A stretch of 64,000 nt of DNA from IMCC2047 sp041395865 (GCA_041395865.1 JAWKZQ010000008.1:35413-99412); one strand, 5' to 3'; shown: positions 1 to 8,406, numbered from the stretch's first letter. Notes: generated by a model not told the origin, from the letters alone. Numbers and translations: made by a program.

Positions 1-515
1 CGGGCCTTTTTCCTGGCGAGGGTTGTACTCGTCTTGTCCAGATGCTGTTCGAAAAGTTTGAAGAAGCTGCTGCTCAGGTATTTCAGCATTGCCCCGATCA
101 ATACCGGGGTGCCTGCGGGCAGGTCGTGATTGAGCTGCTGCAACAGGTATTCGAAGTAGCGGGTATTTTTGGGCAGTTTGAGCACGACCACTGCAGCGTT
201 CGGGAGCGGGCTGATACTGTCCCGTATTTCGAGATTGTCGCCGCCATTGACTCGCAGGTTGGCGTCGATAGCCTGTTGGCTGACAAAGGAATCGCTCACC
301 ATAACCGGGTTGCGGCTACGCAGCGTGACGCCGATAGCGCCAAACTGGTCGTTAATAACCAGGGGCTGCAGGCTGTCCGGGTAATTTTCCCGCAGGTATT
401 CCAACAGGTACTGGTCGGCGGCATCCCAGGCGTGCAGGGTATGGGTTGGATCCGGCGGCAGGCGCTCCAGTTGCACGGTGCCGAAAGGGCTGCTGAATTC
501 GGCGTCGTTTGGCAC
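1..515 (-). CDS. rlmG: RlmG-like 23S rRNA (guanine-N2)-methyltransferase, N-terminal part, cut by window edge
   Basis: Reading leftward, a GTG at 515 opens a frame that stays open to base 1, giving about 171 residues. The translation (PNDAEFSSPFGTVQLERLP, then WDAADQYLLEYL, then KTSTTLARKKAR at the edge) follows the N-terminal half of E. coli RlmG, which methylates G1835 of 23S rRNA using S-adenosylmethionine. The catalytic C-terminal domain lies outside the window. The GTG overlaps the TAG stop of the upstream GTPase gene by one base (TAGTG), which implies translational coupling of two ribosome-assembly genes. Identification rests on remembered family sequence and is fairly sure. The exact start is less certain because it is a GTG. 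Confidence 0.85.
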   Translation of the reverse strand, partial: MPNDAEFSSPFGTVQLERLPPDPTHTLHAWDAADQYLLEYLRENYPDSLQPLVINDQFGAIGVTLRSRNPVMVSDSFVSQQAIDANLRVNGGDNLEIRDSISPLPNAAVVVLKLPKNTRYFEYLLQQLNHDLPAGTPVLIGAMLKYLSSSFFKLFEQHLDKTSTTLARKKA

Positions 516-1435
516 TAGCGGGATTTTTTCCTGTTTTGTTTACGGGCGGCTTTCTTGGCTGCTTTCTGGGCTCGGATAACCTCCAGCTCCGCCAGTTCCC
601 GCTCCATCATTTCCGGGGTTTCGAAACTGATTAAACCGATCATGCCGGCGCGCAGCTCGGTCAGGAAGAGTTTGGATACCCGGTTGAGGTCGACCTGGCC
701 GCCACTGCGCAGGCAGCCGCGGTTGCGGCCAATCACCTCCAGGATTTCCAATTCACTGTCGGGTAACGTATCGAGTGCATAGCGTTTTTTTAATTGCTCC
801 GGGTAGGCTTTGGCCAGGTAATCCACGGCAAAAAAAGCCACATCCTCGTATTCCATCGCGGTTTCGCGAATGGCGCCAGTGGTGGCCAGACGGTAGCCGC
901 TGTGCTTGTTTTCCACGTTCGGCCACAACACGCCGGGTGTGTCAGAGAGGGCAATGCCATCGTCGAGTTTGATACGCTGCTGCCCTTTGGTGATGGCAGG
1001 CTCATTGCCGGTTTTGGCAACGCTGCGTCCTACCAGCGTATTGATCAGGGTGGACTTGCCCACGTTCGGAATACCCACGATCATGGTGTGGATGACCTTT
1101 TCACGCTGGGCTTTACCGGGCACCATTTTTCGGCACAACTCAGGCAGTTGCCTGGCCAGCGAGGGCTGTTCAGTGGTGATCGCGAGGGTCTTGACGTTTT
1201 TCTGGCGTTCCAGCCAGGCTTGCCAGGCTGCCGTTGTCTGGGGATCGGCCAGGTCCGTTTTACTGAGCACCTTGATGCAGGGTTTGTCGCCTCGCAACTC
1301 GGCCAGCATGGGGTTTTCGCTGCTGAAGGGGATGCGGGCATCCAGCACTTCGATAATCACATCCACTCCCGGCAGAGCTTCCTTAATCTGTTTGCTGGCC
1401 TTGTGCATATGGCCGGGATACCACTGAATCTGCAT
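515..1435 (-). CDS. ylqF: YlqF/RbgA-family ribosome biogenesis GTPase
   Basis: A 306-residue circularly permuted GTPase: the G4-type motif (SKTD, residues 58-61) comes before G1 (GIPNVGKST, 121-129), the G2 threonine (about 149) and G3 (DTPG, 165-168). The N-terminus WYPGHMHKA is the hallmark of the YlqF/RbgA family, which acts in late assembly of the large ribosomal subunit. G4 carries Ser where Asn is usual (NKxD), a common variant in this family. The lysine/arginine-rich tail (last 25 residues) suits rRNA binding. It sits directly upstream of, and overlaps by one base, the rlmG fragment. Function is inferred from family membership. Confidence 0.9.
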   Translation of the reverse strand: MQIQWYPGHMHKASKQIKEALPGVDVIIEVLDARIPFSSENPMLAELRGDKPCIKVLSKTDLADPQTTAAWQAWLERQKNVKTLAITTEQPSLARQLPELCRKMVPGKAQREKVIHTMIVGIPNVGKSTLINTLVGRSVAKTGNEPAITKGQQRIKLDDGIALSDTPGVLWPNVENKHSGYRLATTGAIRETAMEYEDVAFFAVDYLAKAYPEQLKKRYALDTLPDSELEILEVIGRNRGCLRSGGQVDLNRVSKLFLTELRAGMIGLISFETPEMMERELAELEVIRAQKAAKKAARKQNRKKSR

Positions 1436-1469
1436 ACTTTTCTCGAGCGTCTTCTTCGTTTTTAGGGGG

Positions 1470-2300
1470 CTAAAGCAGGGTGATTTTATCTTTTTCGATG
1501 TTAATCAAACGCTGCTTGTAGAGGGCTCCCAATGCTCGTTTATAGCTGGCCTTGCTGGCATTGAATTTTTGGTAAATCGCCTCGGGGGAGCTTTTGTCGG
1601 TGAGGGGGGAAATACCGCCCTGTGCCTTTAAATCATCCAGAATTCTTTCTGACAGTTCATCCCGCGCCTCCTGCCCCTGGAGCTGAAGGCAGAGCGTGAT
1701 TTTTTTATCGCGGCGAATCTCCTTGATATACCCCTTCAAGCGTTGGCCGATTTCAACGGGTTGCAGGATGTCCTGGTGGAAAAGCAGGCCGACACAACGA
1801 TTGTCAATGGTCGCCATGTAACCCAGGTCGGTGCGTTGATAAATGAGTAAATCCACGGCCTGGTCGGGCGCCAGGTACAGGGCTTTACTGCTCAGGTGCT
1901 TATTCAGTTTACTGGAGGCGACAATGCGATGGGTGTGCGGATCCAGGTAGGCAAAAACCGGGTAAGATTTTCCAACCTCCATGGGACTGCTCTGTTCACG
2001 GAAAGGCACCAGCAAATCCTTGGGTAATCCCCAATCCAGGAAAGCGCCGATCGGCGTGCTGGAAATGACCTGAAGGTTGGCGCATTCGCCGACTTTGATC
2101 AGCGGTGTTTCAGTGGTTGCGATCAGGCGGTCTTCAGAATCCAGGTAGATGAAGACATCCAGTTTGTCGCCGAGCTGGGTGCCCTGTGGTACATAACGGC
2201 GCGGCAGTAGAATGGTGCCTAATTCGCCACCGTCCAGGTACATGCCGAAATCGACCTGGTTGACCGCCTCGAGCCGGTTTATTTTGCCAATGTCTGTCAT
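1470..2300 (-). CDS. cvfB: CvfB-like S1-domain RNA-binding protein
   Basis: The 276-residue protein begins with a beta-rich region (residues 1-65), followed by S1-like segments at about 70-130 and 150-210 (ending DKKITLCLQLQG) and a basic C-terminal winged-helix-like segment (SPEAIYQKFNASKASYKRAL). This arrangement matches CvfB/YitL proteins, which carry tandem S1 domains plus a winged helix, bind RNA, and are known as virulence regulators in Staphylococcus. Its role in Gram-negative bacteria is not settled. The gene lies 34 bp upstream of ylqF on the same strand and may be cotranscribed with it. Family assignment is confident; cellular function is not. Confidence 0.85.
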   Translation of the reverse strand: MTDIGKINRLEAVNQVDFGMYLDGGELGTILLPRRYVPQGTQLGDKLDVFIYLDSEDRLIATTETPLIKVGECANLQVISSTPIGAFLDWGLPKDLLVPFREQSSPMEVGKSYPVFAYLDPHTHRIVASSKLNKHLSSKALYLAPDQAVDLLIYQRTDLGYMATIDNRCVGLLFHQDILQPVEIGQRLKGYIKEIRRDKKITLCLQLQGQEARDELSERILDDLKAQGGISPLTDKSSPEAIYQKFNASKASYKRALGALYKQRLINIEKDKITLL

Positions 2301-2410
2301 GATTGATTGCTATTGGGGGAGTGAGACCCGCAAGTTTATTCGTGATAGCGTCTGGGTGCGAGTAAAATTCTACACTCCAGAAAAACCATTGTCGTATTCG
2401 AGAAACTAGA

Positions 2411-2920
2411 ATGAAGGGAATTCCCTGCGGGTTGGGCGACGAACAACCCGTATTTAGCGTTTATATCGCCAATCGGCCGCCATTGGACGAGTATCAGCAG
2501 TTGCAAACCATGCGGCCATTATTGCCGGGCGAGGTGGCAGGGATTGCCCGGCAGACCGGGAATCACTGGCGGAAGATTTTTAATGTGTATGCCAAACTGG
2601 CCTTTGCGCTGGATAACCGGGGCTTTGAAAGTTGGCAGGCTTACCGTGACGGCATTTTATTGCAAGCGGGTTCCGGACAGGCGCTGTTGTTCAGTCTACC
2701 GGATTTGCCGAGCCCCGGCGTTCACCTGATTACCGGTAAAACCTATGCGCAGGCATTGCCGCTCAATGCACGGCTCACAGTGCTCGACAGCAGCTTTCAG
2801 GCGGATGCGCGGCGCTCGTTATTTGTGACGCCTTATTTTGATTATCGCCAGCTCAACAATGAAAAAATTATACGGTTGGTGGCCATGATCCGGGCGCTGG
2901 GTTCGGGGCGCGAATTGTGA
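2411..2920 (+). CDS. Conserved hypothetical protein (DUF6942-like)
   Basis: A 169-residue soluble protein with no signal peptide or membrane segment. It reads as a compact mixed alpha/beta fold, with conserved-looking stretches WRKIFNVYAKLAF and VTPYFDYRQLNNEKI. It resembles the uncharacterised family I recall as DUF6942 in marine and soil gammaproteobacteria, but that recall is not firm. It is divergent from cvfB, with about 110 bp between start codons, and is followed 56 bp later by fklB on the same strand. No function can be proposed from sequence. Confidence 0.75.
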   Translation: MKGIPCGLGDEQPVFSVYIANRPPLDEYQQLQTMRPLLPGEVAGIARQTGNHWRKIFNVYAKLAFALDNRGFESWQAYRDGILLQAGSGQALLFSLPDLPSPGVHLITGKTYAQALPLNARLTVLDSSFQADARRSLFVTPYFDYRQLNNEKIIRLVAMIRALGSGREL

Positions 2921-2976
2921 TGAAGGATGTGTTAGACTGCAACGCTTTAATTTTTAAATCATTTTGAGTGAGTACT

Positions 2977-3597
2977 ATGTCGGAAAAATTCTCCACCCTC
3001 GAAGACAAGGTCAGCTACGGTATTGGCCGTCAAATGGGCAAGCAGCTGGCGGGAAACCCGCTGGATCGCGTTGAAATCGATGCTGTTATTGCCGGTCTGC
3101 GCAGCGGCTTTTTTAACGAAGATGGCGAGCTGAGCGACGAAGAGTTGAAGGCGGCCTTTGAAGAGATGAATGCACTGTTGCAGGAACGCCAGGCAGAACA
3201 GGCCAAAGCGTTGGCGGCAGAGGGTGAGAAGTTCCTGGCTGAGAATGCAGGACGTGATGGTATTGTGGTGACCGAAAGCGGTTTGCAATACGAAGTGATT
3301 ACCGAAGGCAGTGGCGACAAGCCGGGTGAAGCGTCCCGCGTGCGCACCCATTACCATGGCACTTTTATCGACGGTTCTGTTTTCGACAGCTCCTACGATC
3401 GTGGCGAGCCGGCTGAATTCCCCGTAAATGGCGTGATTCCCGGCTGGACAGAAGCCCTGCAAATGATGCCAACCGGCTCCAAGTGGCGTATTTACCTGCC
3501 GCATCAGCTGGCCTATGGCGAGCACGGTGCCGGTGATCGTATCGCACCCTACACCACGCTGGTTTTTGATATTGAACTGCTGGATATCGTGGCTTAA
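2977..3597 (+). CDS. fklB: FKBP-type peptidyl-prolyl cis-trans isomerase (FklB/FKBP22-like)
   Basis: Residues 1-90 form the helical dimerisation domain of MIP/FKBP22 proteins (KVSYGIGRQMGKQLAGNPLD). Residues 95-206 are the FKBP fold, with VRTHYHGTFIDGSVFDSS and VIPGWTEALQMMPTGSKW, ending LVFDIELLDIVA. These enzymes catalyse prolyl isomerisation and act as folding helpers. No signal peptide is visible, so it is probably cytoplasmic like E. coli FklB. I chose ATG 2977 over the in-frame GTG at 2968 because it matches FklB N-termini and has a GAGTGAG site just upstream. A strong terminator follows the stop. Confidence 0.92.
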   Translation: MSEKFSTLEDKVSYGIGRQMGKQLAGNPLDRVEIDAVIAGLRSGFFNEDGELSDEELKAAFEEMNALLQERQAEQAKALAAEGEKFLAENAGRDGIVVTESGLQYEVITEGSGDKPGEASRVRTHYHGTFIDGSVFDSSYDRGEPAEFPVNGVIPGWTEALQMMPTGSKWRIYLPHQLAYGEHGAGDRIAPYTTLVFDIELLDIVA

Positions 3598-3617
3598 TAC
3601 TACAAATTTAAGCGCAT

Positions 3618-3647
3618 AAAAAAACCGGGCAACAGCCCGGTTTTTTT
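3618..3647. terminator. Bidirectional Rho-independent terminator
   Basis: A six-base-pair CCGGGC/GCCCGG stem (3625-3630 with 3635-3640) and AACA loop are flanked by an A-run on the left and seven T on the right. It can therefore stop both fklB (rightward) and ychJ (leftward), which converge here. Confidence 0.9.
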
Positions 3648-3661
3648 ATGGCTCGAGAATA

Positions 3662-4162
3662 TTAATTTGCGCCGTGGCATTTCTTGAATTTTTTGCCGCT
3701 TCCGCACCAGCAGGGATCGTTACGGCCCGGTTTGGCAATGCTTTTTCCGGTGGTGTCAAACAGGTCGCCATCGACGTAATACCAGCGATCTGAATCCTTT
3801 ACAAAACGCGAACGCTCGTGCAGGAACCCTGACTGGCCGCCTTCACTCCAGGTTGCGATAAACTCGACGGTGCCGCGCTCATCGGTTTCCCGGCCCTGTT
3901 CGCAGGCGCGTACCTGCAGGCCGAGCCAGCGGGTGTTATGGAGCGCGCCTTGCAGCAGTTCGCGATCCTGCGGTTGGCGCTTGCTGGGATGTAGCGTTGC
4001 AATCAGGTAATCAATGTTGCCCGTTGCAAAGGCGCTGTAACGCGAGCGCATCAGCGCTTCCGCCGTTTTTGCATACGCCTCGTTGCTCAGCAGCGGCTGG
4101 CAACAATCCGAGAAGGGGCGTTGGCTGCCGCAGGGGCAGGGCGATGAGCTGTCTGGGGTCAT
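3662..4162 (-). CDS. ychJ: YchJ-family SEC-C motif protein
   Basis: The 166-residue protein has a cysteine-rich SEC-C-like metal-binding motif at each end: CPCGSQRPFSDCC near residue 8 and a canonical PGRNDPCWCGSGKKFKKCH at the C-terminus. Between them is an NTF2-like domain with ALMRSRYSAFATGNIDYL. This is the UPF0225/YchJ architecture. SEC-C motifs bind zinc and, in SecA, contact SecB and the ribosome. YchJ itself has no established function. It lies last in an apparent leftward operon with arfB and an uncharacterised membrane-anchored protein (19 bp and 2 bp gaps). Confidence 0.9.
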   Translation of the reverse strand: MTPDSSSPCPCGSQRPFSDCCQPLLSNEAYAKTAEALMRSRYSAFATGNIDYLIATLHPSKRQPQDRELLQGALHNTRWLGLQVRACEQGRETDERGTVEFIATWSEGGQSGFLHERSRFVKDSDRWYYVDGDLFDTTGKSIAKPGRNDPCWCGSGKKFKKCHGAN

Positions 4163-4180
4163 AAGGGGGAGTCCTGATAG

Positions 4181-4594
4181 CTAATATTGCACTTTGCCAC
4201 GCAGCGATTTAATTTGCCCGCGTTTAGTTTTACTGTCGGTGCGCTTTTTACGGGCGCTGAGCGAGGGCTTGGTGGCGTGGCGGGTCTTGTTTACCTGAAT
4301 GACACTGCGAATCAGTATTTGCAGGCGATGCAGGGCATCGGCGCGATTTTTGTCCTGAGTGCGAAACTGCTGCGCCTTGATGACGACAATCCCTTCTTTA
4401 TTGATACGGGAATCGCGTAATGCCAGCAGCCGCTCTTTCCATTCATCGGGCAGTGAAGACGCCCGGATATCAAAGCGCAGGTGAATTGCCGTCGATACCT
4501 TGTTGACGTTTTGCCCGCCTGCGCCCTGTGCCCGGATAGCACAGAGCTCTATTTCTTCATCACCGAGCTGCAGGTTATGGGTGATGATCAGCAT
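4181..4594 (-). CDS. arfB: Alternative ribosome-rescue factor ArfB (YaeJ)
   Basis: A 137-residue class-I release-factor-like peptidyl-tRNA hydrolase. The catalytic GGQ is at residues 26-28 (RAQGAGGQNVNKVST), and a lysine/arginine-rich C-terminal tail (KPSLSARKKRTDSKTKRG) follows, which in ArfB inserts into the empty mRNA channel of stalled ribosomes. It lacks the codon-recognition domain of RF1/RF2, as expected at this length. ATG 4594 lies just after the TAA of the upstream gene (2-bp gap), implying translational coupling. Its role, releasing nonstop-stalled ribosomes, is inferred from the family. Confidence 0.93.
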   Translation of the reverse strand: MLIITHNLQLGDEEIELCAIRAQGAGGQNVNKVSTAIHLRFDIRASSLPDEWKERLLALRDSRINKEGIVVIKAQQFRTQDKNRADALHRLQILIRSVIQVNKTRHATKPSLSARKKRTDSKTKRGQIKSLRGKVQY

Positions 4595-4596
4595 GT

Positions 4597-5298
4597 TTAT
4601 TCGCTCTGTGCTTCGGGAATTTCTGCTTTGGCGTGTTGTAACGCTTCAATATTCTGCACAACCTGATCATAGTCGCGAGGCGGGAAGTAGTGGAATATCT
4701 CTTTATCGTCATCATTAATCAATAAGACAACACCTTTTTCAGGGTACAGCCAGTAACGGCTTTGGTCATTAATCTCCATTTCATCAACAGGGTCGCCAAA
4801 CAGGTGCTTCAGGCTTTTGGGACGGGTATCAACTGCAGGAGAATAAGACAGGGCGACAATGGTCATCTGCATGGCTTTTTCGAAGTCGTCACCACTCAAT
4901 CTCAGCTTGTAATTGCCGGTCGGAGTTGTATCGCTGGCCGGACTGTTAGCGGCGAACTTGGCGAGTTGTTCCTGGCTGGCTTTGAGGTTGAGAATAACAC
5001 GCGCCTCAAAGGGACCCAGCTTTATTTTGCCAAGGTAGGACTCCAGGCGGTAGCTGCCATCGGCTGCCCGGAACAGCGCAATTTCCGGGTACGCGCGCCA
5101 CAGCTCTTTAGCTTGCGCGGCGGTGGTGGCACCCACATCGATACCGAACACCCGGGTATTGCCTTCCTGAGTGATTTCAATATCCCAGGGCAGGTTCTTA
5201 ACCGTTTCCTTTGAACCTTCGGGGCCGGGGCCGAAATACACATTTGCAACACCTATGGCGATGATTGCCAGCGCCGAAATAAGGAGCCATTTTTTCAT
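4597..5298 (-). CDS. Uncharacterised signal-anchored protein
   Basis: A 233-residue protein with one N-terminal hydrophobic segment (residues 4-22, KKWLLISALAIIAIGVANVYF), so it is either exported or anchored in the inner membrane facing the periplasm. The rest is soluble and mixed alpha/beta with no motif I recognise; DQSRYWLYPEKGVVLLINDDD is the most conserved-looking stretch. It is the first gene of the leftward unit leading to arfB and ychJ, and is divergent from efpL with a 103-bp shared promoter region. I do not know its function. Confidence 0.75.
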   Translation of the reverse strand: MKKWLLISALAIIAIGVANVYFGPGPEGSKETVKNLPWDIEITQEGNTRVFGIDVGATTAAQAKELWRAYPEIALFRAADGSYRLESYLGKIKLGPFEARVILNLKASQEQLAKFAANSPASDTTPTGNYKLRLSGDDFEKAMQMTIVALSYSPAVDTRPKSLKHLFGDPVDEMEINDQSRYWLYPEKGVVLLINDDDKEIFHYFPPRDYDQVVQNIEALQHAKAEIPEAQSE

Positions 5299-5360
5299 AT
5301 TAACTGCTCGTTTTAGTCGATTCGAAGCCGGGCATTTTAGCCGATTTGAGCAGTTTTTGC

Positions 5361-5369
5361 TGATATAAT
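5361..5369 (+). promoter_or_regulatory. Extended -10 promoter for efpL
   Basis: A perfect TATAAT (5364-5369) is preceded by TG at the extended -10 position (5361-5362), 32 bp before the GTG of efpL. No good -35 is seen at 16-18 bp. A strong AGGAGG ribosome site (5389-5394) lies seven bases before the start codon. Confidence 0.65.
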
Positions 5370-5401
5370 GCGCGCTTTTACGTGAAGCAGGAGGTTAAAC
5401 G

Positions 5402-5968
5402 GTGCCCAAAGCCAGTGAATTGAAAAAAGGAATGGTGGTAGAGATTAACGAGGCTCCCCATGTGGTTAAGCAGGTTGAAGCGAAAAGTCCTTCCTCGCGT
5501 GGTGCGTCTACCCTCTACAAGGTGCGTTTTGCGCACCTGCAAACCGGACAGAAACTGGATGAGTCCTTCAAGGGAGACGATATGCTCAAGGACGCCGATT
5601 GCGCGCGGGTGCCTTTGCAGTATTCCTATCAGGACGGCAGTACCCTGATGTTTATGAATATGGAGGATTACAGCCAGTACGGGCTTAATCCTGAAGATCT
5701 GGAGGGGCAGGTTGAGTTCCTGTACGAGGGGTTGGAAGGACTCGTCGGGTTGTTGATCGATGGTGTGCTGCGGGGAATCGAGTTGCCTCAGTCGGTAAAC
5801 CTTACCATTGTTGAAACCGCACCCGCGATAAAAGGGGCGACGGCAACGGGGCGGACGAAACCCGCGCAGTTGAATACGGGTCTGGAGGTGCAGGTGCCGG
5901 AGTACCTGGCAACGGGCGAGGTGATCAAGGTTAATACCGGCAATGGCAAGTTTATCTCACGCGCCTAG
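5402..5968 (+). CDS. efpL: Elongation factor P-like protein EfpL (YeiP)
   Basis: The 188-residue, three-domain EF-P paralogue matches E. coli YeiP/EfpL along its length, including IVETAPAIKGATATGRTKPA and the C-terminal LEVQVPEYLATGEVIKV. The tip of the domain I loop is PSSRGAS with arginine at residue 33, the EfpL signature, where EF-P carries a modifiable lysine or arginine. EfpL helps ribosomes through polyproline and related stalling motifs. GTG 5402 is chosen because AGGAGG sits seven bases upstream and the N-terminus MPKASELKKGM then matches the family. Its own promoter and terminator suggest a monocistronic unit. Confidence 0.93.
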   Translation: MPKASELKKGMVVEINEAPHVVKQVEAKSPSSRGASTLYKVRFAHLQTGQKLDESFKGDDMLKDADCARVPLQYSYQDGSTLMFMNMEDYSQYGLNPEDLEGQVEFLYEGLEGLVGLLIDGVLRGIELPQSVNLTIVETAPAIKGATATGRTKPAQLNTGLEVQVPEYLATGEVIKVNTGNGKFISRA

Positions 5969-6123
5969 CTGTCGGGTTTTTTTACAATCGTTAATGTTTG
6001 TTGATCGGATTTACATTTAATCTCTTGTTTTTAAAGACTTTTAAAAAGTTGGTATTGGCTTTGCTTAGTATGACGGTTAGAAAAAGAAAGAAGGTGTAAC
6101 AGCACCCTGGTATGCATTACTCG

Positions 6124-6152
6124 GCCCGCCCTGTGCGGGCTTCTTTATTTTT
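6124..6152 (+). terminator. Rho-independent terminator downstream of efpL
   Basis: GCCCGC (6124-6129) pairs with GCGGGC (6135-6140) around a five-base loop and is followed by a T-rich tract. It lies about 155 bp past the efpL stop. The stretch between holds a second small hairpin and no gene. Confidence 0.75.
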
Positions 6153-6213
6153 ATCCGGCGACTGAATTCATAGGCGTGATTCGCTTACGCCCAGTCCACT
6201 TTTAACCCTCGGG

Positions 6214-8034
6214 TTATCCTGCCGCGCTGATGACTTCCAGAAACTCGTCGCCATAGCGCTCCAGTTTGGCCTGGCCGACACCGGTAATATTCAGCATTTC
6301 GCTCACGGAGCTTGGACGATACTGCATCATTTCCATCAGTGTGGCGTCGTGGAAAATGACGTAGGGCGGTACGTCCTGTTCGTCAGCCAACTGCTTGCGG
6401 CAGATCTTGAGGGCCTCCCAGAGGGCGCGATCTGCCTCGGTAATGTCGGTCGGTGTGCCGGCGCGTGTAAATGCCGAACGACGGCTGGTTTGGAGTTGCG
6501 GTTCGGGCAGGTCCTCACGCAGGAACAGTGTCATTTCGCCGCGTAGCAGGGGGCGGCTTTTTTCCGTCAGCTGCAGGGCGCCGAATAATTCCACGTCGGA
6601 GCGGATGAATCCCTGCACCAGTAATTGGCGGATGATCGAGCGCCATTTCTGCTCGCTGAAATCGCGACCGATGCCGTAGGTGCTGAGTTGCTCGTGATTG
6701 TGTTGCTTGATTTTGGGAGTGCTCTTGCCGATCAGAATGTCGATCACGTGACCGGCGCCGAAGCGCTGGCCGCTGCGGTAGATGCTGGACAGCAGTTTCT
6801 GGGCCGCCACGGTTGCGTCCCAGGTGTCCGGCGGATTCAGGCAAACGTCGCAATTTCCGCAGGGCCCGGATGGTTCGTCGCCGAAATAAGCCAGCAGGGC
6901 CTGGCGCCGGCATTGCGTGATTTCACACCAGCCCAACAGACTGTCCAGCTTGTGGCGTTCAATGCGCTTTTGCTGCTCCGGTGCGCGCGACTCATCCATC
7001 ATCTGGCCAAGCCTGACCACATCCTGCAGCCCATAAACCATCCAGGCTTCGGCAGGTTCGCCGTCGCGTCCGGCGCGGCCGGTTTCCTGGTAATAGGCCT
7101 CCATGCTTTTCGGCAGGTCGAGGTGGGCAACAAAGCGTACATCGGGTTTGTCGATACCCATGCCGAAGGCGATGGTGGCCACCATGATCACGCCTTCTTC
7201 ACGCAGGAAGCGTTCCAGGTGGTAGGCCCGCAGTTCCGTGGAAAGTCCGGCATGGTAGGGGAGTGCTTTCAGTCCCCGGCTGCTCAGCCAATCGGCAGTG
7301 CTTTCCACCTTTTTCCGCGACATGCAGTAAACGATGCCCGCTTCGCCGCGGTGTTTGGCAATAAATTTAATGAGTTGTTTTCGGGCGTCGTTTTTCGCCT
7401 GCACGGCATAACGAATGTTAGGACGGTCGAAACCGCTGACAAAGGCCTGGGGGGTGTCGAGTTGCAGGCGCTCCATGATTTCCCGGCGGGTGCGCAGATC
7501 GGCGGTGGCGGTTAATGCCATGCGCGGTACGCCGGGGAAATACTCGCGCAGCAGGTGCAGGTTGAGGTAGTCCTGCCGGAAATCGTGCCCCCACTGGGAG
7601 ACGCAGTGGGCCTCATCGATGGCAATCAGGCTGATCTCCAGCGGCTTGAGTCGTTGCAGGGTCCGTTCCCTAACCAAACGTTCCGGGGCGATATAGAGCA
7701 GGTCAACCTCGCCAGTCTGGAGCCCGCGGGCGAGTTGCTGTTGTTCCTCCAGCGAGAGTGTCGAATTCAGGAAGGCCGCACGGATGCCGAGCTGTTGCAG
7801 GGCGCTGACCTGGTCCTGCATCAGCGCGATCAAGGGTGAGACGATAATGCCAACCCCGCTGCGCAGCAGTGCCGGCAACTGGTAGCACAGCGATTTGCCG
7901 GCACCGGTAGGCATCAGCACCATGCAATCCTGCCCGGACAGTGCCGCGTCTATAATCTCGGCCTGAAGGCCACGAAAGTCCTCGTAGCCGTAGGTGCTTT
8001 GCAGGAAGTGCCTGGCGTCTTCGAGCGAGGGCAT
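6214..8034 (-). CDS. recQ: ATP-dependent DNA helicase RecQ
   Basis: A 606-residue superfamily II helicase with Walker A PTGAGKS (42-48), DEAH (140-143) and helicase motif VI (QETGRAGRDGEP). A RecQ-type zinc-binding cluster (CEITQCRRQALLAYFG...CGNCDVC, around 370-400), a winged helix, and a C-terminal HRDC domain (about 525-600) follow. Length and domain order equal E. coli RecQ. It unwinds DNA 3'-to-5' in recombination and replication-fork repair. The downstream HopJ-like gene ends 15 bp before recQ starts, so the two are probably cotranscribed leftward. Confidence 0.95.
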   Translation of the reverse strand: MPSLEDARHFLQSTYGYEDFRGLQAEIIDAALSGQDCMVLMPTGAGKSLCYQLPALLRSGVGIIVSPLIALMQDQVSALQQLGIRAAFLNSTLSLEEQQQLARGLQTGEVDLLYIAPERLVRERTLQRLKPLEISLIAIDEAHCVSQWGHDFRQDYLNLHLLREYFPGVPRMALTATADLRTRREIMERLQLDTPQAFVSGFDRPNIRYAVQAKNDARKQLIKFIAKHRGEAGIVYCMSRKKVESTADWLSSRGLKALPYHAGLSTELRAYHLERFLREEGVIMVATIAFGMGIDKPDVRFVAHLDLPKSMEAYYQETGRAGRDGEPAEAWMVYGLQDVVRLGQMMDESRAPEQQKRIERHKLDSLLGWCEITQCRRQALLAYFGDEPSGPCGNCDVCLNPPDTWDATVAAQKLLSSIYRSGQRFGAGHVIDILIGKSTPKIKQHNHEQLSTYGIGRDFSEQKWRSIIRQLLVQGFIRSDVELFGALQLTEKSRPLLRGEMTLFLREDLPEPQLQTSRRSAFTRAGTPTDITEADRALWEALKICRKQLADEQDVPPYVIFHDATLMEMMQYRPSSVSEMLNITGVGQAKLERYGDEFLEVISAAG

Positions 8035-8049
8035 AGCGGGGTTCAGGTT

Positions 8050-8406
8050 TTATTTGGCCGTTAATGCAGGTTGCTCGAAGTGAATGCCGTTCCAGCCATG
8101 TTGCATAAAGCTGCGGATGTTGCCGTGGTCGTTACCATCGGGGTTTTTCAGCACGTCGTCGCGGTAATAGCCGCCAAAACAGGCCAGGGTTTGCTCAGGC
8201 GTTAGCTGGTTCAACTGGGCGAATGCAAAGATTTTACAGGACCCTTCGTTGCTGCCGGCCTCGTTGATCACCTGCCCGTCTCCGCTGCCGTTCGTGAAGC
8301 GGGTGGGCGTGTAGTTGTAATGGGCAGCTATCGTATCCATAACCGCTTTGAATTCGACGGTTTCGGGGTGGGTTTGCAGTTGCTTAAGCAAATCTTGAAC
8401 GGTCAT
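8050..8406 (-). CDS. HopJ-family protein
   Basis: A 118-residue protein of the HopJ type III effector family, recognised by FKAVMDTIAAHYNYTPTRF, the GSNEGSCKIFAFAQL core, and CFGGYYRDDVLKNPDG...HGNIRSFM. Although named after a Pseudomonas syringae protein, the family is widespread in bacteria without type III secretion and is probably a housekeeping protein of unknown function. No secretion genes are nearby. It lies immediately upstream of recQ on the same strand. Family call is confident; function is unknown. Confidence 0.85.
   Translation of the reverse strand: MTVQDLLKQLQTHPETVEFKAVMDTIAAHYNYTPTRFTNGSGDGQVINEAGSNEGSCKIFAFAQLNQLTPEQTLACFGGYYRDDVLKNPDGNDHGNIRSFMQHGWNGIHFEQPALTAK

Noticed and set aside
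42..518. A 158-codon rightward frame opposite the rlmG fragment
   Set aside because: The opposite strand reads as RlmG over the same bases, with family motifs; the rightward frame has no family resemblance.
8050..8406. Type III secretion effector suggested by the HopJ name
   Set aside because: HopJ-family proteins occur in many bacteria without type III secretion; no secretion genes are nearby.
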